From NCBI RefSeq assembly GCF_031195445.1, contig NZ_CP133480.1, forward strand, positions 3,650,501-3,714,500: a stretch of DNA of 64,000 bases. Reading direction: 5' to 3'. The position numbers and the translations under genes are program-made. The first letter of the stretch is position 1. Every line of letters begins with the position of its first letter. A model generated the notes under the pieces. It ran no database searches, had not been told where the DNA came from, and was given only the letters and a program-made list of their open reading frames with translations. This stretch comes from Acuticoccus sp. MNP-M23. Lineage in GTDB: Bacteria; Pseudomonadota; Alphaproteobacteria; Rhizobiales; Amorphaceae. This document shows positions 56,973 through 64,000 of the stretch, piece by piece.

Positions 56973-57647
56973 TCAGAAGACGAATTCGGGCGCCGGCGCG
57001 AAGCCGGGCAGAGGACCTGCAGCGGCATTGAAAGCGTAGCGCATGGACACGCCGGATGCGGCCTTCGTGTAGAGCTTGGCGCGGCCGGAAAGGCCTTCCC
57101 CCTCGATGGCGATCAGCCGTCCGCCGTCCTTCAGCTGGCCGAGCAGGGTGGTGGGCTCGGTCATGATCGCGCCATCGCAGAAAATCACGTCAAACGGTGC
57201 CTCGGTCGCATATCCCTCGGTCAGCGGGCCGACGACGACGGCAACGTTGGTGACCTCTTCGTATTCGAGCGTTGTGCTGGCTGCCTCGGCAAGATCGGAA
57301 TCCGATTCCAGCGCGATGACGGAGCCTGCAAGGCATCCGATCAACGCGGCCGTGTAACCGCGACCTGCGCCCACCAGAAGCACCACATCGTCCTCGGTGA
57401 TCTGCGCCTGCTGGAGAAGGCGGCCGAGAACGGCCGGCCGTGTCATAGTGCGGGTCGGGCGGCCAATCTCGTCTCGCGCAATGGTGATCGCATCGTCCGA
57501 ATAGGCGATCATCCGCTGGTCGGCCGGCACATAGTCTTCGCGCTTCACGTCCAGCACGGCATCCTGCACGCGGTGGTCCGTCACATCGAATGTACGAAGC
57601 TGGTTGTTGACCATGCGTGTGCGCAGCACTGCTGACTCGTCGCCCAT
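56973..57647 (-). CDS. pcm: Protein-L-isoaspartate O-methyltransferase family protein
   Basis: 224 residues, start MGDESAVLRTRMVNNQLRTF chosen with GGGAG upstream; the frame runs farther back through the tRNA-Cys gene and was rejected. The motif MVNNQLRTFDVTD and VLLVGAGRGYTAAL (the AdoMet-binding Gly loop) are typical of the alphaproteobacterial branch. Members of this branch often lack proven isoaspartate repair activity. The conserved position upstream of tolC suggests a linked envelope role, but none is established. Confidence 0.88.
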   Translation of the reverse strand: MGDESAVLRTRMVNNQLRTFDVTDHRVQDAVLDVKREDYVPADQRMIAYSDDAITIARDEIGRPTRTMTRPAVLGRLLQQAQITEDDVVLLVGAGRGYTAALIGCLAGSVIALESDSDLAEAASTTLEYEEVTNVAVVVGPLTEGYATEAPFDVIFCDGAIMTEPTTLLGQLKDGGRLIAIEGEGLSGRAKLYTKAASGVSMRYAFNAAAGPLPGFAPAPEFVF

Positions 57648-57697
57648 GCCGATCTCCCGCACGATTGCGCCGCGGGAAGACCCCCTACGGCAAGGGT

Positions 57698-57771
57698 TGG
57701 AGGCGACGGCCGGAATCGAACCGGCGTACACGGATTTGCAATCCGCTGCGTAACCACTCCGCCACGTCGCC
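57698..57771 (-). tRNA. tRNA-Cys (anticodon GCA)
   Basis: A 74-nt cloverleaf on the minus strand with CCA encoded at its 3' end (57698-57700). The 7-bp acceptor pairs GGCGACG with CGTCGCC. The anticodon loop reads TTGCAAA with GCA at 57737-57739. The T-arm contains GGTTCGATTCC. It is 51 nt upstream of pcm on the same strand. Confidence 0.96.
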
Positions 57772-57930
57772 AACTGGGCGCATGCCATAAGCCATCGGGC
57801 TTGCGCCGGCAAGGAGCAGATCTGTTCAAGATGCACTCTTTGCGGGGATCAGTTGATGTAAGGGCGATGGAACCCTTTATGGTGGTGCGCAAAGGGCAGC
57901 CACACGTATGTGCCGAAGGATGATTTTGCC

Positions 57931-60594
57931 ATGACCGACCTGACCAGCGCCCAGGCTGACCTCAGTGGCACGATCCGCCAGGACTGGGGCCGGGGCGGCA
58001 TCGTCGACATGGCGCTCGATGCGCACCAGCCGCTCAGCGCCTGGCAAGTGACGGTGGACCTCGGCGGCGAGATCACGAACATCTGGAACGCGCGGGTGCT
58101 TGGCCGCGAGGGGACGCGCTACACGCTGGGTCCGCTCGACTACAACAGCGCTGTCGCGGCTGGCGAGAGCATCAATTTCGGTGTTCAGGTCAATGGCGGG
58201 ATCGCGTTTGATCCGCTTGCGCTGCGTGTTGCCGAAGGCGCTGCAGACCTTGCCAATGACGCGGCGCCGGCACCCGTGCCGGCTGCACCCGCGCCGCCGC
58301 CTGCCGATTCGCTTCAGGCGGTGCCGGTGCCGCCGACGCCGGGCCCGCCGCCACTGCCGCAAACGGCCGCAGGCACGGCGCCGGCAATCCCCGTCAGCCC
58401 GTCCGGCGGGGGGCTTGGTCCCGATGCGGAGCGGCTGTCCCAACAATCGCTGACCTATGCCGACCAGCCGGAGGACCCCTTCGGCGGCATCTTCGTGGAA
58501 GGCGATACGGTGCTCGAACCGTCCGGCACGCGCGCCGGTCTGCCGGCGGATGATTTTGCGCCGGGGCCGTTTTCGGTCCGGGGCGCTGCCATTGTCGATT
58601 CGGCAGGGGCCGCGGCGCAGATCCACGGCATCAACTGGTTCGGCCTGGAGAGTGACATCTTCACCCCCCACGGCCTGTGGGCGCGCAACTGGCGCGAGCT
58701 GATGGACGAGGCGAAGTCGCTGGGGTTCAACACGTTGCGGGTTCCGTTTTCCGGCGAACTGGTGGCGCGCAACGGCGGCACCCCCAGCGGCATCGACTAC
58801 GCCCTCAATCCCGACCTTGAGGGCCTGAACGGACTACAGATCCTGGATGCAGTGGTGGGCTATGCGGACCGGATCGGCCTGCGCGTCCTCCTCGACTATC
58901 ACCGCGGCAACACGGGAGACGGCCCCAACGACAACGGCCTGTGGTACGGCGATGGCCGCAGCGAGGCTGATGTGATTGCCGAATGGCGCGCGATGGCCGA
59001 ACGCTACAAGGACGCGCCTGCCGTGATTGGTGCGGACCTGATGAACGAGCCGCATGCCGCCACCTGGGGTGATGGCAGTGACACCGACTGGGCGGCCGCC
59101 GCCGAGCGCATCGGCAATGCCGTCCTCAGCATTGCGCCGGACTGGCTGATCGTGGTGGAGGGCATCTCGACCTACGACGAGAACACCTATTGGTGGGGCG
59201 GCAATCTTGAAGGTGTCCGCGACCATCCCGTGGTGCTCGATGTGCCGGGCCGCGTCGTCTACTCGCCGCACGACTATCCGGCATCGGTCCATCCGCAGGA
59301 CTGGTTCACCGACGGGTCGAACCTCACCGCTGTGTTCCGCCAGCACTGGGGCTATCTGGTGGAGGAGGGGATTGCACCTGTGCTTCTGGGCGAGTGGGGG
59401 TCAAGGCTGATAGGCGAGCTGGACCTCGACTGGGCCGATGCGCTGTCCGCCTACCTAAAGACCCATGACATCCCCTGGTTCTGGTGGTCGCTGAACCCCA
59501 ATTCTGGCGATACTGGCGGCGTTCTGGAAGATGACTGGACGACGGTGCGCACCGCCGTCACGTCGCTGCTCGACCCTTTCTTGAGCGAGACCCGGCCGGA
59601 GATCTCCTTCGGCGAGATGGCGAATTTCGATGACAACGCTGTCTTCACGGTCCGCCTTGCAGCGCCCGCGCCCGAAGGCGTCGAGTTGAAATTTGCCACC
59701 ACTGACGGGACCGCCGTTGCCGGAAGCGATTATGTGGCGACCGCCGGTTCGCTTCTGTTTGCGCCGGGCGAACTGGAAAAAACCGTATCGGTCCCCGTGC
59801 TGCCGGACCCGGATGCGGAGGGGGACGAATTCTTCTACCTCTTCGTCGACGGGCCGGGCGCCCTCAGCGGGTCCGGCACTTCCATCATCACCGATGATGA
59901 GCAGCGTACGCAAAACAGCGTTCCCTTTGTGGATGTGGCAGGCAGCGTTGCCGGGGCTGCCGCAGGGGTTGCGCAGTTTCGGGTCATCCTGTCCGAAGCG
60001 GCGGCAAAGGATGTGCGGCTTGGTTTCATCACCGGGCCGGAGGGGAGCGGGCCGGCAGGGATGGCACGCGCCGACCTGATCATTCCGGCAGGGGCGCGGG
60101 AGGCCACCGTGGAGGTGGCCATGGCCCCCGGCGCAACCGCGCTCGGCCCCGCCCGCTATACGCTGGAATTGACCTCGGCGGAGAATGCCGTCGTGCGCAG
60201 CGCGAGCGCTGTGGGGCTGATTGCGGCGGAAAGACCATCGGCGGCGCAGGTGATGGTGGCCGGCCATAGCGCCGACAGCGCCGCGCTGACGGTGGATCTC
60301 GTGCTAGAGAACGACTGGGGCAGCGGGGCGCTTTTCAACGTCGTGATCAAGAACGTGTCCGACGCACCGGTGGAGGGCTGGCAGCTTTCCATGGATTTGC
60401 CGTTTGACCTTTCGGAGCTGTGGAGCGCCGTACTGGTGTCGGACGAGGGGGACAGGGTCACGGTGAAAAGCGCCGTCTGGAATGCGGCCATCGCCCCCGG
60501 CCAAGCGGTCGATTTCGGTTTCATCACGGACGATGGCGGGATCGCGCTGAGCGAAATGTTGTCCCGGGCGGATGTCGAACTGGCTATTCAGTAG
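57931..60594 (+). CDS. Glycoside hydrolase family 5 enzyme with CBM2-like ends and Calx-beta-like modules
   Basis: 887 residues from MTDLTSAQADLSGTIRQ (AAGGA upstream; a GTG 7 codons earlier is possible). There is no signal peptide. Modules in order: a CBM2-like domain (about 5-100, DWGRGGIVDM, LSAWQVTVDL, IWNARVL); a Pro/Ala-rich linker (about 105-190); a GH5 catalytic domain (about 190-550) with acid/base E373 in LMNEPHAATWG and nucleophile E488 in LLGEWGSR; two Calx-beta-like modules (about 550-655 and 660-765); and a second CBM2-like domain (about 770-887, ENDWGSGALFNVVIKN, VEGWQLSMDLPF). It is probably a secreted beta-glucanase/cellulase. Missing signal and Calx-beta modules suggest type I secretion. 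This is inference. Confidence 0.88.
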   Translation: MTDLTSAQADLSGTIRQDWGRGGIVDMALDAHQPLSAWQVTVDLGGEITNIWNARVLGREGTRYTLGPLDYNSAVAAGESINFGVQVNGGIAFDPLALRVAEGAADLANDAAPAPVPAAPAPPPADSLQAVPVPPTPGPPPLPQTAAGTAPAIPVSPSGGGLGPDAERLSQQSLTYADQPEDPFGGIFVEGDTVLEPSGTRAGLPADDFAPGPFSVRGAAIVDSAGAAAQIHGINWFGLESDIFTPHGLWARNWRELMDEAKSLGFNTLRVPFSGELVARNGGTPSGIDYALNPDLEGLNGLQILDAVVGYADRIGLRVLLDYHRGNTGDGPNDNGLWYGDGRSEADVIAEWRAMAERYKDAPAVIGADLMNEPHAATWGDGSDTDWAAAAERIGNAVLSIAPDWLIVVEGISTYDENTYWWGGNLEGVRDHPVVLDVPGRVVYSPHDYPASVHPQDWFTDGSNLTAVFRQHWGYLVEEGIAPVLLGEWGSRLIGELDLDWADALSAYLKTHDIPWFWWSLNPNSGDTGGVLEDDWTTVRTAVTSLLDPFLSETRPEISFGEMANFDDNAVFTVRLAAPAPEGVELKFATTDGTAVAGSDYVATAGSLLFAPGELEKTVSVPVLPDPDAEGDEFFYLFVDGPGALSGSGTSIITDDEQRTQNSVPFVDVAGSVAGAAAGVAQFRVILSEAAAKDVRLGFITGPEGSGPAGMARADLIIPAGAREATVEVAMAPGATALGPARYTLELTSAENAVVRSASAVGLIAAERPSAAQVMVAGHSADSAALTVDLVLENDWGSGALFNVVIKNVSDAPVEGWQLSMDLPFDLSELWSAVLVSDEGDRVTVKSAVWNAAIAPGQAVDFGFITDDGGIALSEMLSRADVELAIQ

Positions 60595-60732
60595 GCAGAT
60601 TGCCGAAAGTTTGTTGAACTTGGCGTCAGTTCATGCGTTTGGGTGATGCGCGCCACAACGGCGCCGTGTTCGACCGCCAATGTGGCGATCGACCAATGAG
60701 CCTGCCGTTACCGCGCGGGCATAGGAGCAGAC

Positions 60733-60885
60733 ATGAGCGCCACGAATATCGTCATCACCATTGTGATCGTTCTCGCCATTGCCGCCGGTGCCGCCTATTT
60801 CACCGGATATTTCGACGATGATGCCCAGCTCATCATCAACGATGCGGAGACCCCGGCAGCACCCGCAACGCCCGCCGCAAACTAG
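60733..60885 (+). CDS. Small single-pass membrane protein (50 residues)
   Basis: ATG with AGGAG at 60723-60727. It encodes one hydrophobic helix (NIVITIVIVLAIAAGAAYF) and an acidic/Ala-Pro tail (YFDDDAQLIINDAETPAAPA). A terminator follows directly. No family is recognised. The ribosome site, helix and terminator support it as a real gene, though short. Confidence 0.65.
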   Translation: MSATNIVITIVIVLAIAAGAAYFTGYFDDDAQLIINDAETPAAPATPAAN

Positions 60886-60922
60886 GCTCAATCCTCTTCG
60901 GCGCATCATTGTGTCGTTGTCA

Positions 60923-60959
60923 GAGCCGTCCCGGTCCACCGGGGCGGCTCGTTTTTTTT
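60923..60959 (+). terminator. Intrinsic terminator after the small membrane protein gene
   Basis: A 12-bp stem (60923-60934 with 60939-60950, one G-T pair) with a TCCA loop is followed by eight Ts (60952-60959). Confidence 0.92.
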
Positions 60960-61068
60960 AAGGTGGTTCGGCGGGTTGTGGCGTGTACAGGGACGCAATC
61001 CGGCGCGGGTCTTGCTGTGCGCCAATTGGGAGCTTCCGTCCGGTGGCGACAAGCGGTAGTTTTGAGCG

Positions 61069-61671
61069 ATGAATGAGATTGATAGCGTTTGCGTTTATTG
61101 TGGCTCGGCGGACGGGAATGACCCTCGCTTCGCCGCGGCTGCCGATGAGCTGGGCCGCACCCTGGCTGAGGCCGGTGTAGACCTCGTCTATGGCGGGGGT
61201 TCGCTGGGATTGATGGGCCGTGTTGCCCGCGCCGCAATGGGCGCAGGCGGCAAGGTGCTCGGCATCATTCCGCAGTTCCTGCATGACCGGGAGGTGATGC
61301 TGCGCGAGGTGACGGAGCTTGTCGTCACCGACGACATGCACGCCCGCAAGCGGCTGATGTTCGACCGGTCGGACGGCTTCGTCGCGCTGCCCGGCGGCAT
61401 CGGCACATTGGAAGAGCTGGTGGAGATGATGACCTGGTCCCAGCTCGGCCAGCACGAGAAGCCCATCGTCGTCGCCAACATCGAAGGGTTCTGGGACCCG
61501 CTTGCCGAGCTGATCGGCCACATGAAGGCTGCCGGCTTCATCCGCCCCGAATGGGACGTGGCGTACGATGTGGTGGATAGCGTCCCCGCCATCTTGCCGA
61601 GACTCATCGAACGCCACGCCGCCCTCAAGGCCGTGCGCGACCCCGATGAAACGGCGCTCCGCCGCCTCTGA
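61069..61671 (+). CDS. LOG-family nucleoside 5'-monophosphate phosphoribohydrolase
   Basis: 200 residues. The family motif PGGIGTLEE is at 108-116, with MHARKRLM near 90-97 and YGGGSLGLMG near 41-50. These are the LOG signatures of cytokinin riboside 5'-monophosphate phosphoribohydrolases; in bacteria the enzymes also act on AMP. It is likely cytosolic. A two-part hairpin spans its stop codon. Confidence 0.93.
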   Translation: MNEIDSVCVYCGSADGNDPRFAAAADELGRTLAEAGVDLVYGGGSLGLMGRVARAAMGAGGKVLGIIPQFLHDREVMLREVTELVVTDDMHARKRLMFDRSDGFVALPGGIGTLEELVEMMTWSQLGQHEKPIVVANIEGFWDPLAELIGHMKAAGFIRPEWDVAYDVVDSVPAILPRLIERHAALKAVRDPDETALRRL

Positions 61672-61713
61672 GCTGCGGCTCCTGTTTGGAAGAGCCGCAC
61701 AGCCTCAGAGGCG
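61663..61713. terminator. Two-part hairpin between the LOG gene and fliK
   Basis: An outer 10-bp stem (61663-61672 with 61704-61713) encloses an 8-bp inner stem (61674-61681 with 61692-61699). It lies between the convergent LOG-family and fliK genes and includes the LOG stop codon. It lacks a T-tract but may reduce read-through in both directions. Confidence 0.55.
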
Positions 61714-61724
61714 CGCGGCCCTCC

Positions 61725-63206
61725 TCAGCTGACCTGCGTCCTCACCGACGGGCCACCAAACACCACCTCGACCGCATCGGGATCGAACCCTGCTTCGCGC
61801 ACCAGCGCGGTCAGCTTGTCGAGGTCTTCTTCCAGCGCCATTGCCGTCTCGCGCTGTGACGCCGATATGCTCACGCGCAGGCCCGTCCCGGTGATGCGCA
61901 TGGTGACAGCGAGGGCACCCAGCGATGCGGGCTGCAGCGATATCTCCATCACCCGAACCGGTGCGATGAGCTTGCCACCGGCAGTGGCCTGCTGGGCCTG
62001 GAGCAATTGCGGTGCACGGGTTTCAAGGTCGGCGCGGGCCTGTTCCATGGCAGGCTTGACCTGATCTGCCACCACCGAGAACGATGGTTTGGGCGTTTCG
62101 CGCGGTGGCGCCGTGTCTGCGACAGGGTTTCGCGTCCACAAATGGGCGTCGACGCTGGCCGGGCGGCGCACCGGCGCAAAATGGGTCTCGCGCCGCGTTA
62201 TTGTCAACGCGTCCGTTGACGGGCCGATCACCGGTTTTTCCGCAGTGCCAGCGTGACTGGCGACGCCGCGGCGGAGAGGCTGCACAGGCTCGCGCAACCC
62301 ATCGCGCCGGGTCGGCGCCACCCCATCGTCCGTACGGTCGCCTTCCGTCGGTAATGTGCTCTGACGGTCTGCCTGCACCTCCCGCATCGCGGCACGGGGC
62401 AGGGGCTGCGGTTTCGGCGCTACTGCGGCAGGCGCCGCCGGTGCGGCCGGTGCGGGCTGTGAAAAGGCTCCAAGAGGTGCCGCAACGGCGGTCGCGGGAG
62501 CTTGCCCTGGGGCGTTGCTGGCCGGGGCGGCAGCGACTTGCCCGTCTGATGCCTCAGGCCGGGACGTGCCCGGCGCGTCCGGCGTTGCCGTGAGATAGCG
62601 GGCAAGGCGCTGGAGGAGGGCATCTCCCGGTTCATCCCGGGGTGCGGTCGATGGCGTTGCCAGAGGCAGGGGCTCTGCCGACACCGCCTGCGCCAACCGT
62701 GCCGGGGCAGCCGCGCGCCGCGGCGCAGCCTCTTCACCGGGTGCGTCCTCAATGGCAGCACCCCGAACCGGGCTGACAACGGGTTCACCCAAGCCGTCGC
62801 TGGGGGGCGAAACGGTGAGCGGTTTGGCCTCCGCCGCGCTTGCCGGCGGGATCGTTCCGTAGAGCGGCCGTGCGGCATCGGCCACGGAGGAAGCGCCCGC
62901 ACGTGCGTGCTGTTCTGCTGGCAACTGGCGGCTGAGAATGACCTTACGCTCTGGCGCATCGGAGGCTGCGGACTCGGGGTCCGCCCCAGGTTCGGCCGCC
63001 GTCGTTCCGAGGTCCGGCGCAGCAACGGCTGTCGACGCCATCAACAGGCGGGGCTGGCGCGGTGGTGCTTGCTCGCTGTTCGCCTCGCCGGCGGTTGCGG
63101 CGAGCACGGCCGCAAACTCCGGCGAAACCGGCGGGACCGCACCTCGCGGCGTGCCCGGCAGCCTCCCGAGCAGAAACTGGAGCGTTGCGTTTGGCGTCAT
63201 GCTCAT
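61725..63206 (-). CDS. fliK: Flagellar hook-length control protein FliK
   Basis: 493 residues. A long Ala/Pro-rich, low-complexity N-terminal and middle region (about 1-400) is followed by a C-terminal Flg_hook domain (MEISLQPASLGALAVTMRIT, then SISASQRETAMALEEDLDKL). FliK measures hook length and switches export from hook to filament. The start at 63206 overlaps the motC stop as ATGA. In rhizobia this gene is also called motD. It is divergent in sequence, as is usual for FliK. Confidence 0.85.
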   Translation of the reverse strand: MSMTPNATLQFLLGRLPGTPRGAVPPVSPEFAAVLAATAGEANSEQAPPRQPRLLMASTAVAAPDLGTTAAEPGADPESAASDAPERKVILSRQLPAEQHARAGASSVADAARPLYGTIPPASAAEAKPLTVSPPSDGLGEPVVSPVRGAAIEDAPGEEAAPRRAAAPARLAQAVSAEPLPLATPSTAPRDEPGDALLQRLARYLTATPDAPGTSRPEASDGQVAAAPASNAPGQAPATAVAAPLGAFSQPAPAAPAAPAAVAPKPQPLPRAAMREVQADRQSTLPTEGDRTDDGVAPTRRDGLREPVQPLRRGVASHAGTAEKPVIGPSTDALTITRRETHFAPVRRPASVDAHLWTRNPVADTAPPRETPKPSFSVVADQVKPAMEQARADLETRAPQLLQAQQATAGGKLIAPVRVMEISLQPASLGALAVTMRITGTGLRVSISASQRETAMALEEDLDKLTALVREAGFDPDAVEVVFGGPSVRTQVS

Positions 63207-64000
63207 TCGCTTGTCCTCAGAAGTTCGTCAATATTTGCAAGCATGTCTCTGGCGCGGCCTTCCAGAGCGGTGGGCTCGTCGGCCTCGGCTGGTTCGCTGC
63301 CCGCGCCAGCCAGCTCTTGGTTCTGGCTCGCGCTGGCAAAGGGTGCGGTGAGGGCACCGGCCGGTATGATCGAGTCGGGAACCGGCAACGTCTCTGCGGC
63401 CACGGCCGGAACAACGGATGCAACATCAACCGTGGCCGAATCGCCCGGAGCGCTCGGATCAGGGGCTGACGCGTCCGCTGCGCGCGGGATATTGATCACC
63501 GAACGGCCAAGGCTGATTGCGGCACGCCGCAGCGCCACGTCCGCATCTTCAAGATTATCGACCGGAATGGCTTCCAGAACGTCGAGTGCATCCTGTGTCT
63601 TTTCGTGGTTCACGACGTCGGCGGCAGCTGCATAAAGTCGGCCCCGGGTGAGCGCCAGCGAACCGTCCGGAGCGCCCTGCATTGCGATCCGTGCAGCAGC
63701 CGTTCCGGCGGTGCTCTTGCCGTGCTCGACCGCCGTGCGGGACAGTTCCAGGAACACTTCGCGCCGGCCCGACTCGGTCATCGGTTCGAGGATTATCTGA
63801 AGCTCGTCGAATGCGCCCGGTTGGTCGAGCATTGTCATTCTGGTGAGCGCAGACGTGAAACGTTTGCGGAAGTTGCCGGCGTAAATGGACCCCCGAAACT
63901 TGCGCATGTAGCGGTCGGTGCTGTCTGCGAACCGTTTGTGGTCGTCCTGCTCGGCTGCAATCAGGATGGTGCGGCGGAGCGCTGCCTCTTCCACCAGCGT
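63203..64000 (-). CDS. motC: Motility protein MotC (5' truncated by window edge)
   Basis: The C-terminal ~265 residues are present; the frame is open to the edge. The segments KFRGSIYAGNFRKRFTSAL and ALDVLEAIPVDNLEDADVALR resemble MotC of rhizobia, a periplasmic protein needed for torque. An Ala/Pro-rich disordered stretch precedes the C-terminal helix (ALEGRARDMLANIDELLRT). The order motC-fliK is conserved in Hyphomicrobiales and motB would be expected beyond the edge. Confidence 0.75.
   Translation of the reverse strand, partial: TLVEEAALRRTILIAAEQDDHKRFADSTDRYMRKFRGSIYAGNFRKRFTSALTRMTMLDQPGAFDELQIILEPMTESGRREVFLELSRTAVEHGKSTAGTAAARIAMQGAPDGSLALTRGRLYAAAADVVNHEKTQDALDVLEAIPVDNLEDADVALRRAAISLGRSVINIPRAADASAPDPSAPGDSATVDVASVVPAVAAETLPVPDSIIPAGALTAPFASASQNQELAGAGSEPAEADEPTALEGRARDMLANIDELLRTSE

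Noticed and set aside
57648-57836. An N-terminal extension of the pcm gene
   Set aside because: The extra codons run through the tRNA-Cys gene; the internal ATG at 57647 has a good ribosome-binding site and matches the family start.

Overview
This 64 kb window is chromosomal DNA from a high-GC alphaproteobacterium, most probably of the order Hyphomicrobiales (Rhizobiales-like). The evidence is the gene content: an F0 ATP-synthase operon with paired b' and b subunits kept apart from F1, a PdhB with a fused lipoyl domain, a pcm-tolC pair, the flagellar regulator FtcR/Rem, and a motC-fliK pair. I see no CRISPR array, insertion sequence, integrase or rRNA gene. The only RNA gene found is tRNA-Cys(GCA).

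Region 1 (1-26504) is the transcription/translation core. It holds the 3' part of rpoC with a strong terminator, a convergent pair of phytanoyl-CoA dioxygenase-like paralogues, the str operon (rpsL-rpsG-fusA-tuf) and the S10-spc-alpha cluster (rpsJ to rplQ, including secY, adk and rpoA). Most genes here touch or overlap by 1-14 nt. A few spacers are long (92-274 nt), and several carry clear inverted repeats: rpsL-rpsG, fusA-tuf, rplR-rpsE, rplO-secY, adk-rpsM and rpoA-rplQ.

Region 2 (26.5-35.1 kb) holds a DUF892/YciF-like ferritin-fold protein, the atpI-atpB-atpE-atpF'-atpF operon, and a secreted protein with an M14 carboxypeptidase-like residue pattern. An ABC-F ATPase, peptide release factor 3 and an Lrp/AsnC regulator follow. 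The regulator is divergent from a fused indolepyruvate ferredoxin oxidoreductase (35.2-38.7 kb).

Region 3 (38.7-50.1 kb) carries a P1-family (NylC/DmpA-like) self-processing hydrolase with an upstream periplasmic partner, and glmU and glmS flanking an acidic protein of unknown function. DUF502, glyQ, ftsB and pdhA-pdhB follow. Between ftsB and pdhA, on the opposite strand, is a 76-residue protein made largely of a 14-residue tandem repeat (VEWTYxPGxKDAAM). It is the least explained gene in the window.

Region 4 (50.5-64 kb) mixes motility genes with other functions. The motility genes are cheZ and cheY (divergent), ftcR, and fliK and motC at the right edge. The others are a sugar-isomerase/enolase-superfamily pair, pcm-tolC, tRNA-Cys, a large GH5 glycosidase with CBM2-like ends and Calx-beta-like modules, a 50-residue membrane protein and a LOG-family hydrolase.

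All calls come from reading the translated sequence and motifs. No database search was run.
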